Positions 21,401 to 30,600 of a stretch of 64,000 nucleotides of DNA are shown piece after piece. The position numbers were made by a program, and so were the translations under genes. The notes below the pieces were generated by a model that was given only the letters and a program-made list of their open reading frames with translations, did no database searches and was not told the origin of the DNA. Source of the stretch: Ruminiclostridium cellobioparum DSM 1351 = ATCC 15832 (lineage in GTDB: Bacteria > Bacillota > Clostridia > Acetivibrionales > DSM-1351); NCBI RefSeq assembly GCF_000621505.1, contig NZ_KK211295.1:1-64000 (forward strand), written 5' to 3'. Position 1 is the first letter of the stretch. Each line of letters starts with the position of its first letter.

Positions 21401-24400
21401 ACAACGTTTTGTATAAACTCCTACCAGGTCATTTACTCCAATACCATTACTTCTGAGATAAGTTGCCACCCGATCAGATTCAATATCCAGTTCATTGTAT
21501 GTTATGTATTCATCGTCACATATTACAGCGGTATTAAAGGGCGTCTTAGCCGCCTGTCGCCTAAATAGCTCCTGAAGTGTGTCCAGAATAATTACCTCTT
21601 TTGTTTCATTATAGTGATCAATTGTTTTTTTATGGGAATCGTCAGGCTTCAAGGAGATATATTCGTTCCCGGCAGCCAGGTTTTCTAAAATGCCTGTATA
21701 CTGATCAAACATACACTCAATAATATCGTTATCAAAAATATCCTCCACAAAATCCCACGTTATCCGTAACCTTCCGTCCATATCAACCACCTGGTTATCC
21801 AGATATACCTGAGATGTCTGGGAAATACCCATTTTTATCTCCCCAAGCTCTGACCATGAGTAACTCTCATCACCCAAAATCATGCTTGTAAATATTATTG
21901 GCATAACCGCCCTGGTTTCAAAATCATTCCGTCTTGCAATTTCCCTTATAAATTGCACTCCATCAAAATATCTATTTTCAAGTGCTTCGAACATCACTGT
22001 CTGTAAGTATTTTGCTCTTTCCATAAATGCTGTCTTATTTGCAAAATCCAAGCCCAATAATACAACTGAAGTAAAATCTCCGATGATTTTATATACATCC
22101 TTATGAAATGGAATTCGGTTGAAGGTGGTCAGGTTTATCGCAAAAGTATCCTGACCGCTCCAGTAAGATAAAACCGTTGCATAGGCTGTACATAATAAAG
22201 CTGAAACAGTTATACCGTTCTCTTGTGCTTTTTGTTTGAGTATCTGCCACCTATCTTTTTCAATAATTTTTTCAACCCGGTTAAATCTGGGTTCTGAAAT
22301 CTTTTCAGATGTTCGGATCATTGGAAGAACTGGTGCAGGAGGGAATTGTTCCAGTTTATCCATCCAATAATCTTTTGAACGTTTATAAGTTTGACTTTCT
22401 TTTAGTTTACCAAGGGCCAAAACATAATCCCTGAAAGAATAACGGATACTTTTCGGTTCCAGGACCTGGCTATTGTAGTATGTCATGAGCTCACGCGCAA
22501 AAATTTGAATACTTGCCCCATCCATAACCAGCATATCAAAACTAAAAAATAAATAATGCCTGTCTCCAGGAATTTTTAAAGCTTTTATTTCAAACAAAGG
22601 CCATATATGTGTTTCAAAAACGGAGTGTGACATTTCATTTCTTTGCTTTAAAATAGCCTGTCCAATTTCAGTGGGATTGAGTCGACTGACGTTGGTAACA
22701 TTAATTTTGTATTCCGGCACACTTTCTAATATTTTCTGTGTCCCGTCCTTTAAGATTACAGCTCTTAACATAGGATTTCCTTCCAGTACATTGTTAAGGC
22801 TTTTGTTTAACCTTTCCATATCAAGCAGCGATTCCAGTTCGAAATAAAAGTGCGTTGACACTCCACCAATTTCATAAATTTCATCTCTACCAAGGAGATA
22901 AGCTGCCTGAATATCAGTTAATGGAAATGGATGATAAAGTTTTTCTAAATCCGGCTTAATTTGATATATATATCTTTCCTTTGTAACATTACTTTTGCCA
23001 ATTAATTTAGAAAGCTTGAATACTGTACAGTCATTTATGAAGTCATTCATACTGATATTACAGCCGAATTCATCATTTATTTTTGCAACTATTTGCATTG
23101 ACTCTATGGAACCAATTCCCAATTCTATTAAATTATCATGAATTCCAAACCTGTCAATCTTTAATGATTCTTGACATATTTCATATATTCCCTGCGCAAT
23201 AGCGTTTGACGGCTCATCAGCAATATCTGTATTCTGGTCAACAGCAATAAGTTCTCTCAGCTTTTGGACAACATCATCAAACTTTCCATTTTGATACATG
23301 TCCGTTAATTTATATCTTTGAATTTTGCCGCTGGTGGTTTTTGGCATCCTTTTTATAGGTATAATATTACTTACATTTATGCCCAACTTTTTGTTAATTA
23401 TATTATTTAGTCCTTTATATATATGGATAAAATCTTCTATCTTTTTTTTATATAAAACGAATAACCCAATTTCTTCTTTTTGGGCTTTATTATTATATAC
23501 ACCACAGGCTGCAACTCCCCCCTTGCTGACAACATCCATTTCCTCGATTATTCTTTCCAAATCATGCGGATAATAATTCTGTCCATTTATAAATAAGATA
23601 TCCTTGTATCTGCCGGTTATTACAACCATTCCGTTTCTAATGAAACCAAGATCTCCCGTCCTGAGCCATCCGTCTAATGTATAAGCCTTTTGGGTTGCAA
23701 CTTGATTGTTATAATACCTGCTGGTGACATTCTTACCTTTGATCTGAATATGTCCTATCCGGTTATCCCCTAACAAAATATTTTTTTCATCACAAATACG
23801 TACACTGCAGTCTGTCACCGGATAGCCTACATTTACAAATTGCACACAAGAGTCAGCATTATCAGCAATATCTATAACCTTCTCACCTATATGGAGATTG
23901 TTCCTATCCAATGAGATTACCTCAAATTCCTTTTCACAAGGAGGAAAGGAGATTACCAAGCTTGCTTCAGCCATCCCGTAAACAGTATACATAGCATTTC
24001 GCTTCAGACCATATATTTCCATTTCAGCAAGAAAGTCATTGCACAGCTTAGCGGATATCGGTTCAGCACCGTTGAAAATCAATCTGACGTGGGATAAATC
24101 CCAACCTTTGGCAGCTTCAGAATTAAACCCGGAAAGGAAGTAGTTATATCCGAAATTCGGAGATGACAATAAAGTGACTTTATGCTCACATACTTTATTT
24201 AGCCATAACATGGGATTTCTGATAAATGACTTGGTAGGTATTAAGTATTGGTTTATATCAAGAATCAGGGGCAATAAATGAAACCCTATTAGCCCCATAT
24301 CATGAGTTAAAGGCATCCATGTAATCATTGAATCACTTTTGGTAATTTTTCCGCAATCAATACTTGCAAGAATATTGTGTAAAAGATTTGAATGGGTTAA

Positions 24401-24964
24401 TACAACACCTTTTGGTTCACCTGTGGATCCTGATGTAAACTGAATAAACGCAATATCATCCGAATTGACCTCACAGACTTTTCCCTCATTAGTTACATTA
24501 TCAAACAGGTCATCTTCAAGAATAAAATTTTTCCTAATAATGTTTGATAATTCACCATTCCTTTCTGCTGCATACTCTTCGAGAGTACATAAATTCTTTA
24601 AATTTGTTACAATTCTAGGGTTATGTAATGTTTTCCAAACATTTATTACTTTTAGCTTTCCCTCCTCAGTTCCCGCTACAGTTAATGGTACGGGAATAAT
24701 ACCTCCAAGAAGACAAGCCCAAAATATTGTTAAAAATCTTTTATTATCATCTACTTGTAATATTAGTTCATCGCTCCTCCCTATACCTTGATTTTGCAGA
24801 TAATAAAGTACAAATAGAGCCTCTTTGCAAAAATCCATGTAAGAGATAAAATCTTCTTCATTCTCTCTTTCTATAAATCTTATCCCTTTTCCCTCTGATT
24901 TTATTTTTTCCTTCATTACATTTACCAAAGTAGACTCTTGGAATCTGGCTCTCAAGCTCTCCAT
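18464..24964 (-). CDS. Hybrid initiation protein FAAL-ACP-Cy-A(Cys)-T-E
   Basis: 2166 residues from the ATG at 24964, chosen over a GTG nine bases upstream because GAGG lies 8 nt before the ATG. Domains: fatty-acyl-AMP ligase (FTSGSTGEPKG near 180), carrier protein (LGIGSIESM near 611), heterocyclization domain (PLTDIQAAYLLGR near 690; DxxxxD as DMLVMD near 813, replacing HHxxxDG), A domain (TSGSTG near 1265), T domain (GGDSIK near 1653), epimerase (HHLIIDG near 1833, EGHGRE and RTVGWFTAIYP further on). The A-domain pocket reads DLYNLSLIW, the canonical Cys code. The predicted chemistry is activation of a fatty acid, transfer to the ACP, condensation with Cys and cyclisation to a 2-alkyl-thiazoline, then alpha-carbon epimerisation. 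This is probably the start of the assembly line. Fatty acid length and final oxidation state cannot be read. Confidence 0.93.
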   Translation of the reverse strand: MESLRARFQESTLVNVMKEKIKSEGKGIRFIERENEEDFISYMDFCKEALFVLYYLQNQGIGRSDELILQVDDNKRFLTIFWACLLGGIIPVPLTVAGTEEGKLKVINVWKTLHNPRIVTNLKNLCTLEEYAAERNGELSNIIRKNFILEDDLFDNVTNEGKVCEVNSDDIAFIQFTSGSTGEPKGVVLTHSNLLHNILASIDCGKITKSDSMITWMPLTHDMGLIGFHLLPLILDINQYLIPTKSFIRNPMLWLNKVCEHKVTLLSSPNFGYNYFLSGFNSEAAKGWDLSHVRLIFNGAEPISAKLCNDFLAEMEIYGLKRNAMYTVYGMAEASLVISFPPCEKEFEVISLDRNNLHIGEKVIDIADNADSCVQFVNVGYPVTDCSVRICDEKNILLGDNRIGHIQIKGKNVTSRYYNNQVATQKAYTLDGWLRTGDLGFIRNGMVVITGRYKDILFINGQNYYPHDLERIIEEMDVVSKGGVAACGVYNNKAQKEEIGLFVLYKKKIEDFIHIYKGLNNIINKKLGINVSNIIPIKRMPKTTSGKIQRYKLTDMYQNGKFDDVVQKLRELIAVDQNTDIADEPSNAIAQGIYEICQESLKIDRFGIHDNLIELGIGSIESMQIVAKINDEFGCNISMNDFINDCTVFKLSKLIGKSNVTKERYIYQIKPDLEKLYHPFPLTDIQAAYLLGRDEIYEIGGVSTHFYFELESLLDMERLNKSLNNVLEGNPMLRAVILKDGTQKILESVPEYKINVTNVSRLNPTEIGQAILKQRNEMSHSVFETHIWPLFEIKALKIPGDRHYLFFSFDMLVMDGASIQIFARELMTYYNSQVLEPKSIRYSFRDYVLALGKLKESQTYKRSKDYWMDKLEQFPPAPVLPMIRTSEKISEPRFNRVEKIIEKDRWQILKQKAQENGITVSALLCTAYATVLSYWSGQDTFAINLTTFNRIPFHKDVYKIIGDFTSVVLLGLDFANKTAFMERAKYLQTVMFEALENRYFDGVQFIREIARRNDFETRAVMPIIFTSMILGDESYSWSELGEIKMGISQTSQVYLDNQVVDMDGRLRITWDFVEDIFDNDIIECMFDQYTGILENLAAGNEYISLKPDDSHKKTIDHYNETKEVIILDTLQELFRRQAAKTPFNTAVICDDEYITYNELDIESDRVATYLRSNGIGVNDLVGVYTKRCTRTIINILGVLKAGAAYVPIDMDYPDERKRYIIENSNCKTVLEPERIPEYVESSAVGFLNNIDGSINDIAYVIYTSGSTGKPKGVVIKHAAVANTIIDINRKFGVNEKDRIAGISSMCFDLSVYDIFGTLTAGATLVLVKDHRDVNDLYNTLVAKRVTIWNSVPAIMSILMDNTGDRLKNASLRLVLLSGDWIPVNLPARIKNYMPDTKVISLGGATEASIWSIYYPIKEIDEKWTSIPYGIPLSNQKIYVLNNEKTHCPLEVPGEIYIGGVGVAECYVNDPVKTEKAFIHHLEYGRLYRTGDFGVLHKEGYIEFLGRRDSQLKIRGYRIELGEIESSLLEYGTLNSAVVIDRIDESGNKFLCAYITSNEEIKPDKLRSFLSDKLPHYMIPTYFIQLEELPLNSNGKIDRKRMPEPVIGLEKRERKAPVPPRNKTEEALVAVWTETLGADEIGIEDNFFELGGDSIKAIQISARLQKYQFLMEVRDILRYQTIKTLSEHVREAEIQISQEQVTGDIKLSPAQKWFFSKVFTDIHHWNLAVSLSARNGFDEQIILDVFNKIVEHHDALRITFDVQEGCVSQHNLSYIPGMVSLHIFDFRQSENYEQLMADETKRLHGEVDLSKGPLFKLGLFKTTKEDYLVIIIHHLIIDGISLRIILEDFYLGYQQAANKQQIIFQKKTHSFKYWVERVHEYAQSEELLSETEFWSGVERDGAASIYCNCCRNGIARDGDSVSITLNKDDTNKLLIEVNKAYNTEITEILLAALGLAIKEWSGRNTVPVSVEGHGREGILQDINITRTVGWFTAIYPVILNVERSDDLAYVIKNVKEKVRHVPRKGTGYGILKYMAGLQNNKNVGSFMEPEIGFNYLGQFDEGSGNEIFNLLKFDLKSFFSENSERIYKLDIIGVTLNKELHIIINYNKIDIEREEIEKLIQSYYRNLQRLMDHCGNLETNILMPSDVGDKQLTVEELEFILDAIKDI

Positions 24965-24989
24965 AACTAACACCTCACCATCTCATTTA

Positions 24990-27479
24990 TTATTCATTCT
25001 TAAGGAGTTCAACAATATTCATTTTTGAAGCTTTAATAGCCGGAACCACAGAGGCAATAATTGTTGTTACAAGACCGCAAACAACACACATTAATACAAA
25101 TAGCAAAGAATAATGGATATTTACCGGAAGCTCGATTGCGTCCAATAATAATTGTCCGGTATTCACAAGCACAACTCCTGTCATCGCACCTATACTACCT
25201 CCAACTACTCCTCCAGTCAGCGATTCCAGAATTATCATCTTTATCATTTGACTTTTACTCATACCCAGTGAACGCATGACCGCCAGGTGTTTTTTTCGTC
25301 GTAAGAAATTGAGCATTAAATTATTGAAAACTCCGATTACCCCTAATATCAGGGTCAATACCGTAAAACCTTTTCCTACTGAATAAAGCTGCCTGTTACT
25401 TATTATATTCATCTCTTTTTGCTGTTCTTTTGTAATCAAATATGGTTGAAGATATGCAAACTTTTCTTTTAAAATTTGCACTTCCTCATCAGGATTTTTA
25501 TCTGTTTTTATGTATATGGGTTCAAAATTTCTTAATCTTATATCATTTTTAAAGTTTTTTTCAGAAATCAATGCATAACTGCCGTTTGCATTAATACTGT
25601 AAAAAAATCCGATAACTTTATAATCATACCTTCTTCCAAACGCCCCCAGTAATAGTGTATCTCCTATCTTCAAATCAAATTTATCTCTAACCCTCGTTGT
25701 CAGCAAAATATTTCTTTCGGCTCCAAGCTCATTTATTATGGCTTTTTTATCTCCCTTGATATCAATATCAAAGTAATCAAGAAATTTATCACTATTAATC
25801 CCCTGGGTAACTGTAATAGCGCTGTTCAGGTTAAGCAAATCTACATTGCCTACAGAATACATACCATAAGCATCACTAATACCGTCATAGTTTTCGATGG
25901 ATTTAAACAATGCCATATCAGCTTTCTGTATTGACATGTAGATGTCATATTTGACGTTGTCGTAATAATTTACCAGTTCCAGACTTGCACTATGACTTAA
26001 AGTATTAACTAAAAACAATATCGAAGTCCCCATTGTCAACAATCTTAAACAGCTTATAATGTATTTGTTACTTTTCAAGTTATTTAAGGCAATAATGCCT
26101 TCATTGCCAAAAGTAATACGATATATGTACTGAAAGACATTGCATACTGCCCTGCAGACAATTGGTATGGTTAACGCTGAACCAACGATTGCTGCCAGTA
26201 AGCACAGAGTATCCAATATCAAAGCAGATTCTCGCTGAATAAAGAATGGTGCTGTGAGTGAACCTATAAAAAGAATTATTCCTATTATGCTAAACACTAA
26301 TTTTCCTTCCTTTTTAGTCTTTTCAATTCCAAGAACTATATTCTTTATAGATATTCTCGAAACTTTCATAATAGGTACTATCAGACCTATGACACTGATA
26401 AGAATAGCCATTGTCATAGACATTAAGAGATATATCGGGTTAATGGAGGCTGTCGCTTTAAATCCATCAACAGTTGCCGGTGCAGTATAAATTGACATTA
26501 TGTAAAGTATACCAATCCCCAATCCTGATGAGAGTATTCCTCCGATGAACCCATATATAAGACTTTCAAGAAATAGCGTCAAAATAATTTTTTTATTTGT
26601 TGCACCGATACTCCTTAGAGTTCCTAGTACAGGCATTCTTTCATATATTATTATATTAAATGTAGAGGAAATAATATAAATACTCATAATGGTCAGAATA
26701 AGCGTTAGTATGATAAACGGTGTAGATACCTTTGTGTTCTGACTTTTTATCTCCTTATCTGAAAAAGGTTCCTCTACTGTATAACGATTATATTTATCTC
26801 TTAAAAGATTTATCATGCTATCTTTTACTGAAGCGTCTTTCAGTTTTATATAAGCGAGATTTACCTTGCCCTTTTCATTGTATATTACACTTGCGGTGAA
26901 TGAGGGAATAACTGCAGTTGTACTCTCCCCATCCGTAATAAAAGGCCCTTCCTGCTTTGATATGCCGCAAATCTTAAACCTGTATAATGCTCCGTTAATA
27001 TTTAAATCTATTTTGTCTTCTAACTTCAAGTTATACTTCTTTGCCATAAAATTACTGATAACTATTTTTCTGCCTTCGAAAGGGTAAAGGTCTGCTTGTT
27101 TATCAATACTTATCGGCGTAATTTTATTCAAATCGTCAATATCTATGCCCTTAATCTCTATGCCTTTTTTTTCTTTATTATAGGTATAGGTTGCATATCC
27201 ATTAATTTCTCCAACCAGATATTCCATGTACCCATTATACATTTCAGCACCACCTAAATTAAAAAAAGGCGATGGAGAATCCCAGTTTTTATGTATGATT
27301 ATATCTGTATATCCATAATCGTATCTCCATCTTTCGGTTTGCATCTTTATAATAGTATCTGAAATAGAGATAGATGAAAAAAACAAAGAAGAGGCTATGG
27401 TTATAGAAAACAATATAAGTAGCGCAAAAAGCTTATTGCTGATTATATTTTTAAATGCCAATTTAATAACCAATTTCAA
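24990..27479 (-). CDS. FtsX/MacB-type ABC transporter permease, two FtsX domains
   Basis: About 829 residues. An N-terminal membrane segment (residues 15-35) precedes an extracytoplasmic MacB-like region. Two sets of FtsX-type helices follow (about 260-385 and 700-825), each beginning with a segment like YERMPVLGTLRSIG or RRKKHLAVMRSLG. I place the start at TTG 27479, 7 nt after GGGGTGAT; ATG 27488 is the alternative but lies too close to that site. It lies between two NRPS genes, 16 bp upstream of the FAAL gene, so export of the lipopeptide or self-protection is likely. No MacB-like ATPase gene is seen beside it, so the ATPase partner lies outside the window or elsewhere in the genome. Confidence 0.9.
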   Translation of the reverse strand: MKLVIKLAFKNIISNKLFALLILFSITIASSLFFSSISISDTIIKMQTERWRYDYGYTDIIIHKNWDSPSPFFNLGGAEMYNGYMEYLVGEINGYATYTYNKEKKGIEIKGIDIDDLNKITPISIDKQADLYPFEGRKIVISNFMAKKYNLKLEDKIDLNINGALYRFKICGISKQEGPFITDGESTTAVIPSFTASVIYNEKGKVNLAYIKLKDASVKDSMINLLRDKYNRYTVEEPFSDKEIKSQNTKVSTPFIILTLILTIMSIYIISSTFNIIIYERMPVLGTLRSIGATNKKIILTLFLESLIYGFIGGILSSGLGIGILYIMSIYTAPATVDGFKATASINPIYLLMSMTMAILISVIGLIVPIMKVSRISIKNIVLGIEKTKKEGKLVFSIIGIILFIGSLTAPFFIQRESALILDTLCLLAAIVGSALTIPIVCRAVCNVFQYIYRITFGNEGIIALNNLKSNKYIISCLRLLTMGTSILFLVNTLSHSASLELVNYYDNVKYDIYMSIQKADMALFKSIENYDGISDAYGMYSVGNVDLLNLNSAITVTQGINSDKFLDYFDIDIKGDKKAIINELGAERNILLTTRVRDKFDLKIGDTLLLGAFGRRYDYKVIGFFYSINANGSYALISEKNFKNDIRLRNFEPIYIKTDKNPDEEVQILKEKFAYLQPYLITKEQQKEMNIISNRQLYSVGKGFTVLTLILGVIGVFNNLMLNFLRRKKHLAVMRSLGMSKSQMIKMIILESLTGGVVGGSIGAMTGVVLVNTGQLLLDAIELPVNIHYSLLFVLMCVVCGLVTTIIASVVPAIKASKMNIVELLKNE

Positions 27480-27491
27480 CTGTACCATCAC

Positions 27492-27696
27492 CCCGATTTT
27501 TTAACTATTTAATAGAACTTAGTCCTTTGTGCAATTAAACTCTATTATTTTTTCTTTTACAGACTTTAACTAAAATAATTGTTGAAACAATTGCGCTATA
27601 TACCCCTGTAATTAACGTAGCAATATCATAATATGTAACTGGGCTGTTAACAAGAACTATTACACATCTTTCCTCTTTTTACGAAATGTTTATCTA
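27492..27696 (-). other. Intergenic spacer with a start-less membrane-like reading frame
   Basis: The 205 bp between the 3450-aa NRPS stop and the permease contain a minus-strand open stretch encoding a hydrophobic segment (YYDIATLITGVYSAIVSTII) followed by a basic tail ending in KRKNNRV. An AGAGGAAAG site lies upstream, but the ATG after it is in another frame and reads only six codons. It may be a decayed small membrane protein. No terminator hairpin with a U-run was seen, so transcription probably continues through the spacer. Confidence 0.3.
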
Positions 27697-30600
27697 TTAG
27701 TTTAAAACACCCTTCTCATCCACATTCTGCCTTTTCCTGACATATTCAGCTAGACTGTTTAAATTTGGATACTTGGTGTAATCCAATTCATTGTCTTCAA
27801 ATTCTATCCCGAACGTTGATTCTATTGTCACTATCATCTTTATAAACGTCATCGAGTTGATACCCAGAGATTCCAACAAACTATCTAATATCGCCCCACT
27901 ACTGGGGACTACTATTTTTAAAGTATCCATAAGAATGCCTATTAATTTATATTCGATGCTGTCAATTTCAAGTGTTGACAGATTGTCATCTTCATCATTT
28001 TCGCAAATTTTAGCCGACGGCAACGATTTATAGTCAAGCTTACCGTTATTGTTAAGTGGAATTTTATCAATCCTGATATACTCTAAAGGTATCATATAAA
28101 AAGGTAACTTCCTGGATAATGTTGCCTTAATCTGGGAGTTTTTGAGTTCAATATCAGAAACAATATAAGCACACAAATATTTGTTGTCATCATTTTCTAC
28201 AGGTACAACTACTGCTTCATTAATTCCTTGAATCTTTGTTAGTTGCTCCTCTATTTCCCCAAGCTCTATCCTGTATCCCCTTATTTTTACCTCGTGATCT
28301 AATCTTCCCAGAAATTCTACATTCCCATCTTGTGACCATTTCGCCATATCTCCGGTTCTGTACATTCTTTCTCCATGTTTGAAGGGATTTGGAATAAATT
28401 TCTCATCTGTCAGTTCAGGCTTGTCCAAGTACCCTGTAGCTAATCCCGCTCCCCCAATATAGAGTTCTCCTTCCATCCATGGGACCTGAAGTTGCCCGAA
28501 TTTATTTAATATATATACATATGTATTGTTTGAAGGTTTCCCGATTGGAACAATTGCTGTCTCAAGGTTATATGGAATCTTATAGTGCAGTGTGTCATCA
28601 GAACACTCACTTTGTCCATATGCATTATATAGTTCAATATCACTGTACTCGCTGAAAAAATTATTGACTATCTGCGCCTTCACCTCTTCTCCGGTTAATA
28701 CAATCTTCTTTAAATTTAGGAGATCAAGTTTAGAATCACTTCGTGATCTTATAAAATCGAGATATCCAGCCATGAACGATGGAATCAATTCCAGTATAGT
28801 GACATTATCGTCATTTATCCTTTTAAGCAGCATATATGAATTTTGTATTAATTTCTCGGGATACATTATAAGCTTTGCTCCTGTAAATAAAGGTGCAAAA
28901 ACCAGCCAAATTGAAGCAACGAAATTAATACTAAGATTATGGGACAAGATACTCTGATCATTTATTCCTAGTACTTTTATCTTTGTATAAGCGTGATTAA
29001 TTATCCCTTTGTGATTCAACACAACTCCTTTAGGATTTCCCGTGGTTCCGGAAGTGTAAATAATACATGCCGGATGGAAAAAAGAGTTTTCACTTTTCAG
29101 ATTTGAACCATGGGGTATATATAGTTGTTCATCATTAATATCCAATATTTCCCTATCGAATTTAAACTCAGAATACAGAACTGTATTTGTCAATAAAATA
29201 TGTGCTTTACTATCCTGAAGCATATATTCTATTCTTTCATGTGGATATTTTGAGTCTAAAGGAAGATATCCAGCTCCTGCCTTAAGAATTGCAAGTATTG
29301 CCACAACAAGTTCGTATGACCTCTCCAATAGTACTCCGACAATGGTTCCCCCGGTTACCCCTTTTTCTCTTAAGCTCCTTGCTAGCTTGTTAGACATAAT
29401 ATTTAATTCTCTATAAGTTTTTTGCTTACCTTCTATTACTAGAGCTATTTTATCAGGCGACCTTTTCACCTGTTCCTGGAAAAGCTCATTAATGGTTTTC
29501 GTTATGTTACAATCAACATAGGTATCGTTAAATTCAGAAAGTATCTGCCTTCTCTCGTCATCAGTCAATATATCAATTCTATTTACAGGTATATCAACAT
29601 TCCATACTATCTGCTTGATAATATTCTTAAAATGCTCGGGCAGGTTCCTCATTAACTCCTCATTGTATACTGTTGGGTTATAAACCAGCTTTACAGTCAA
29701 GTCCTTGTCCTGAATGACTTTTACATTCAGATCATACATTGTTTGCTCATACATTTCGAAACCATCTACCGAGAAGTCTATATCCTGTACTTCCTGCCCG
29801 GATGCTTCTTGTTCCGGCAGGTTCAAATGAATAATTATATGTTCTATCAGCTTTTCTTTCAGTTCTGTTCTGGATTGAATTTCAGCCAGAGGAAAGTAAC
29901 TATTCCTTATATTGGTTATTGACTCATTTTGTATGCACTCCAGCAAACTTTTAAAAGTTAGTGCGTCATCCGTCATCCTAACTCTAACAGGAATAGTATT
30001 GATAAATAGCCCTACCATTTGCTCAACCCCTGCTAATTCAGGCGGCCTACCAGATACCACTATGCCGAATGCCACATCTCTTGTATTATTGTAGCTTGCA
30101 AGAAGTATAGCCCATACAGCATTGAATAAATTACTAATTGTAACTTGATGCATCCTGGAGATAGCTATAAATTCTTTCGTCAGATCCATACCAAATGAGA
30201 ATGTGAATTCCTTCTGTATGTCTTTTTTCGCGTTAATGTAATTATTTATTCGGGGTAACGACACCTGCTGCTCATAACCGTTAAAATAATCTTCCCAGTA
30301 CTCTAAAGCTTTGGTTTTATTCTGTCTTTGCAGCCACTCTATAAAATTACTATATGGATAAACCACTCCCGCTTCTACTTGTTTATTACCTTTCAAAGAA
30401 TTATAAATATTGAGGAATTCATCTATAATTATATTGGTAGACCATCCATCCATAATAACATGATGGAAACTCCAAACAACAATAAACGAATTTTCACTCG
30501 TTTTGAACACTGAAATCCTCATAAGTATGTCGGAAGTCAAGTCAAAACCATTACGCTTATCTGCTTCCTTCCATTTTTCAACATGTTCAATCCTTTGGCT

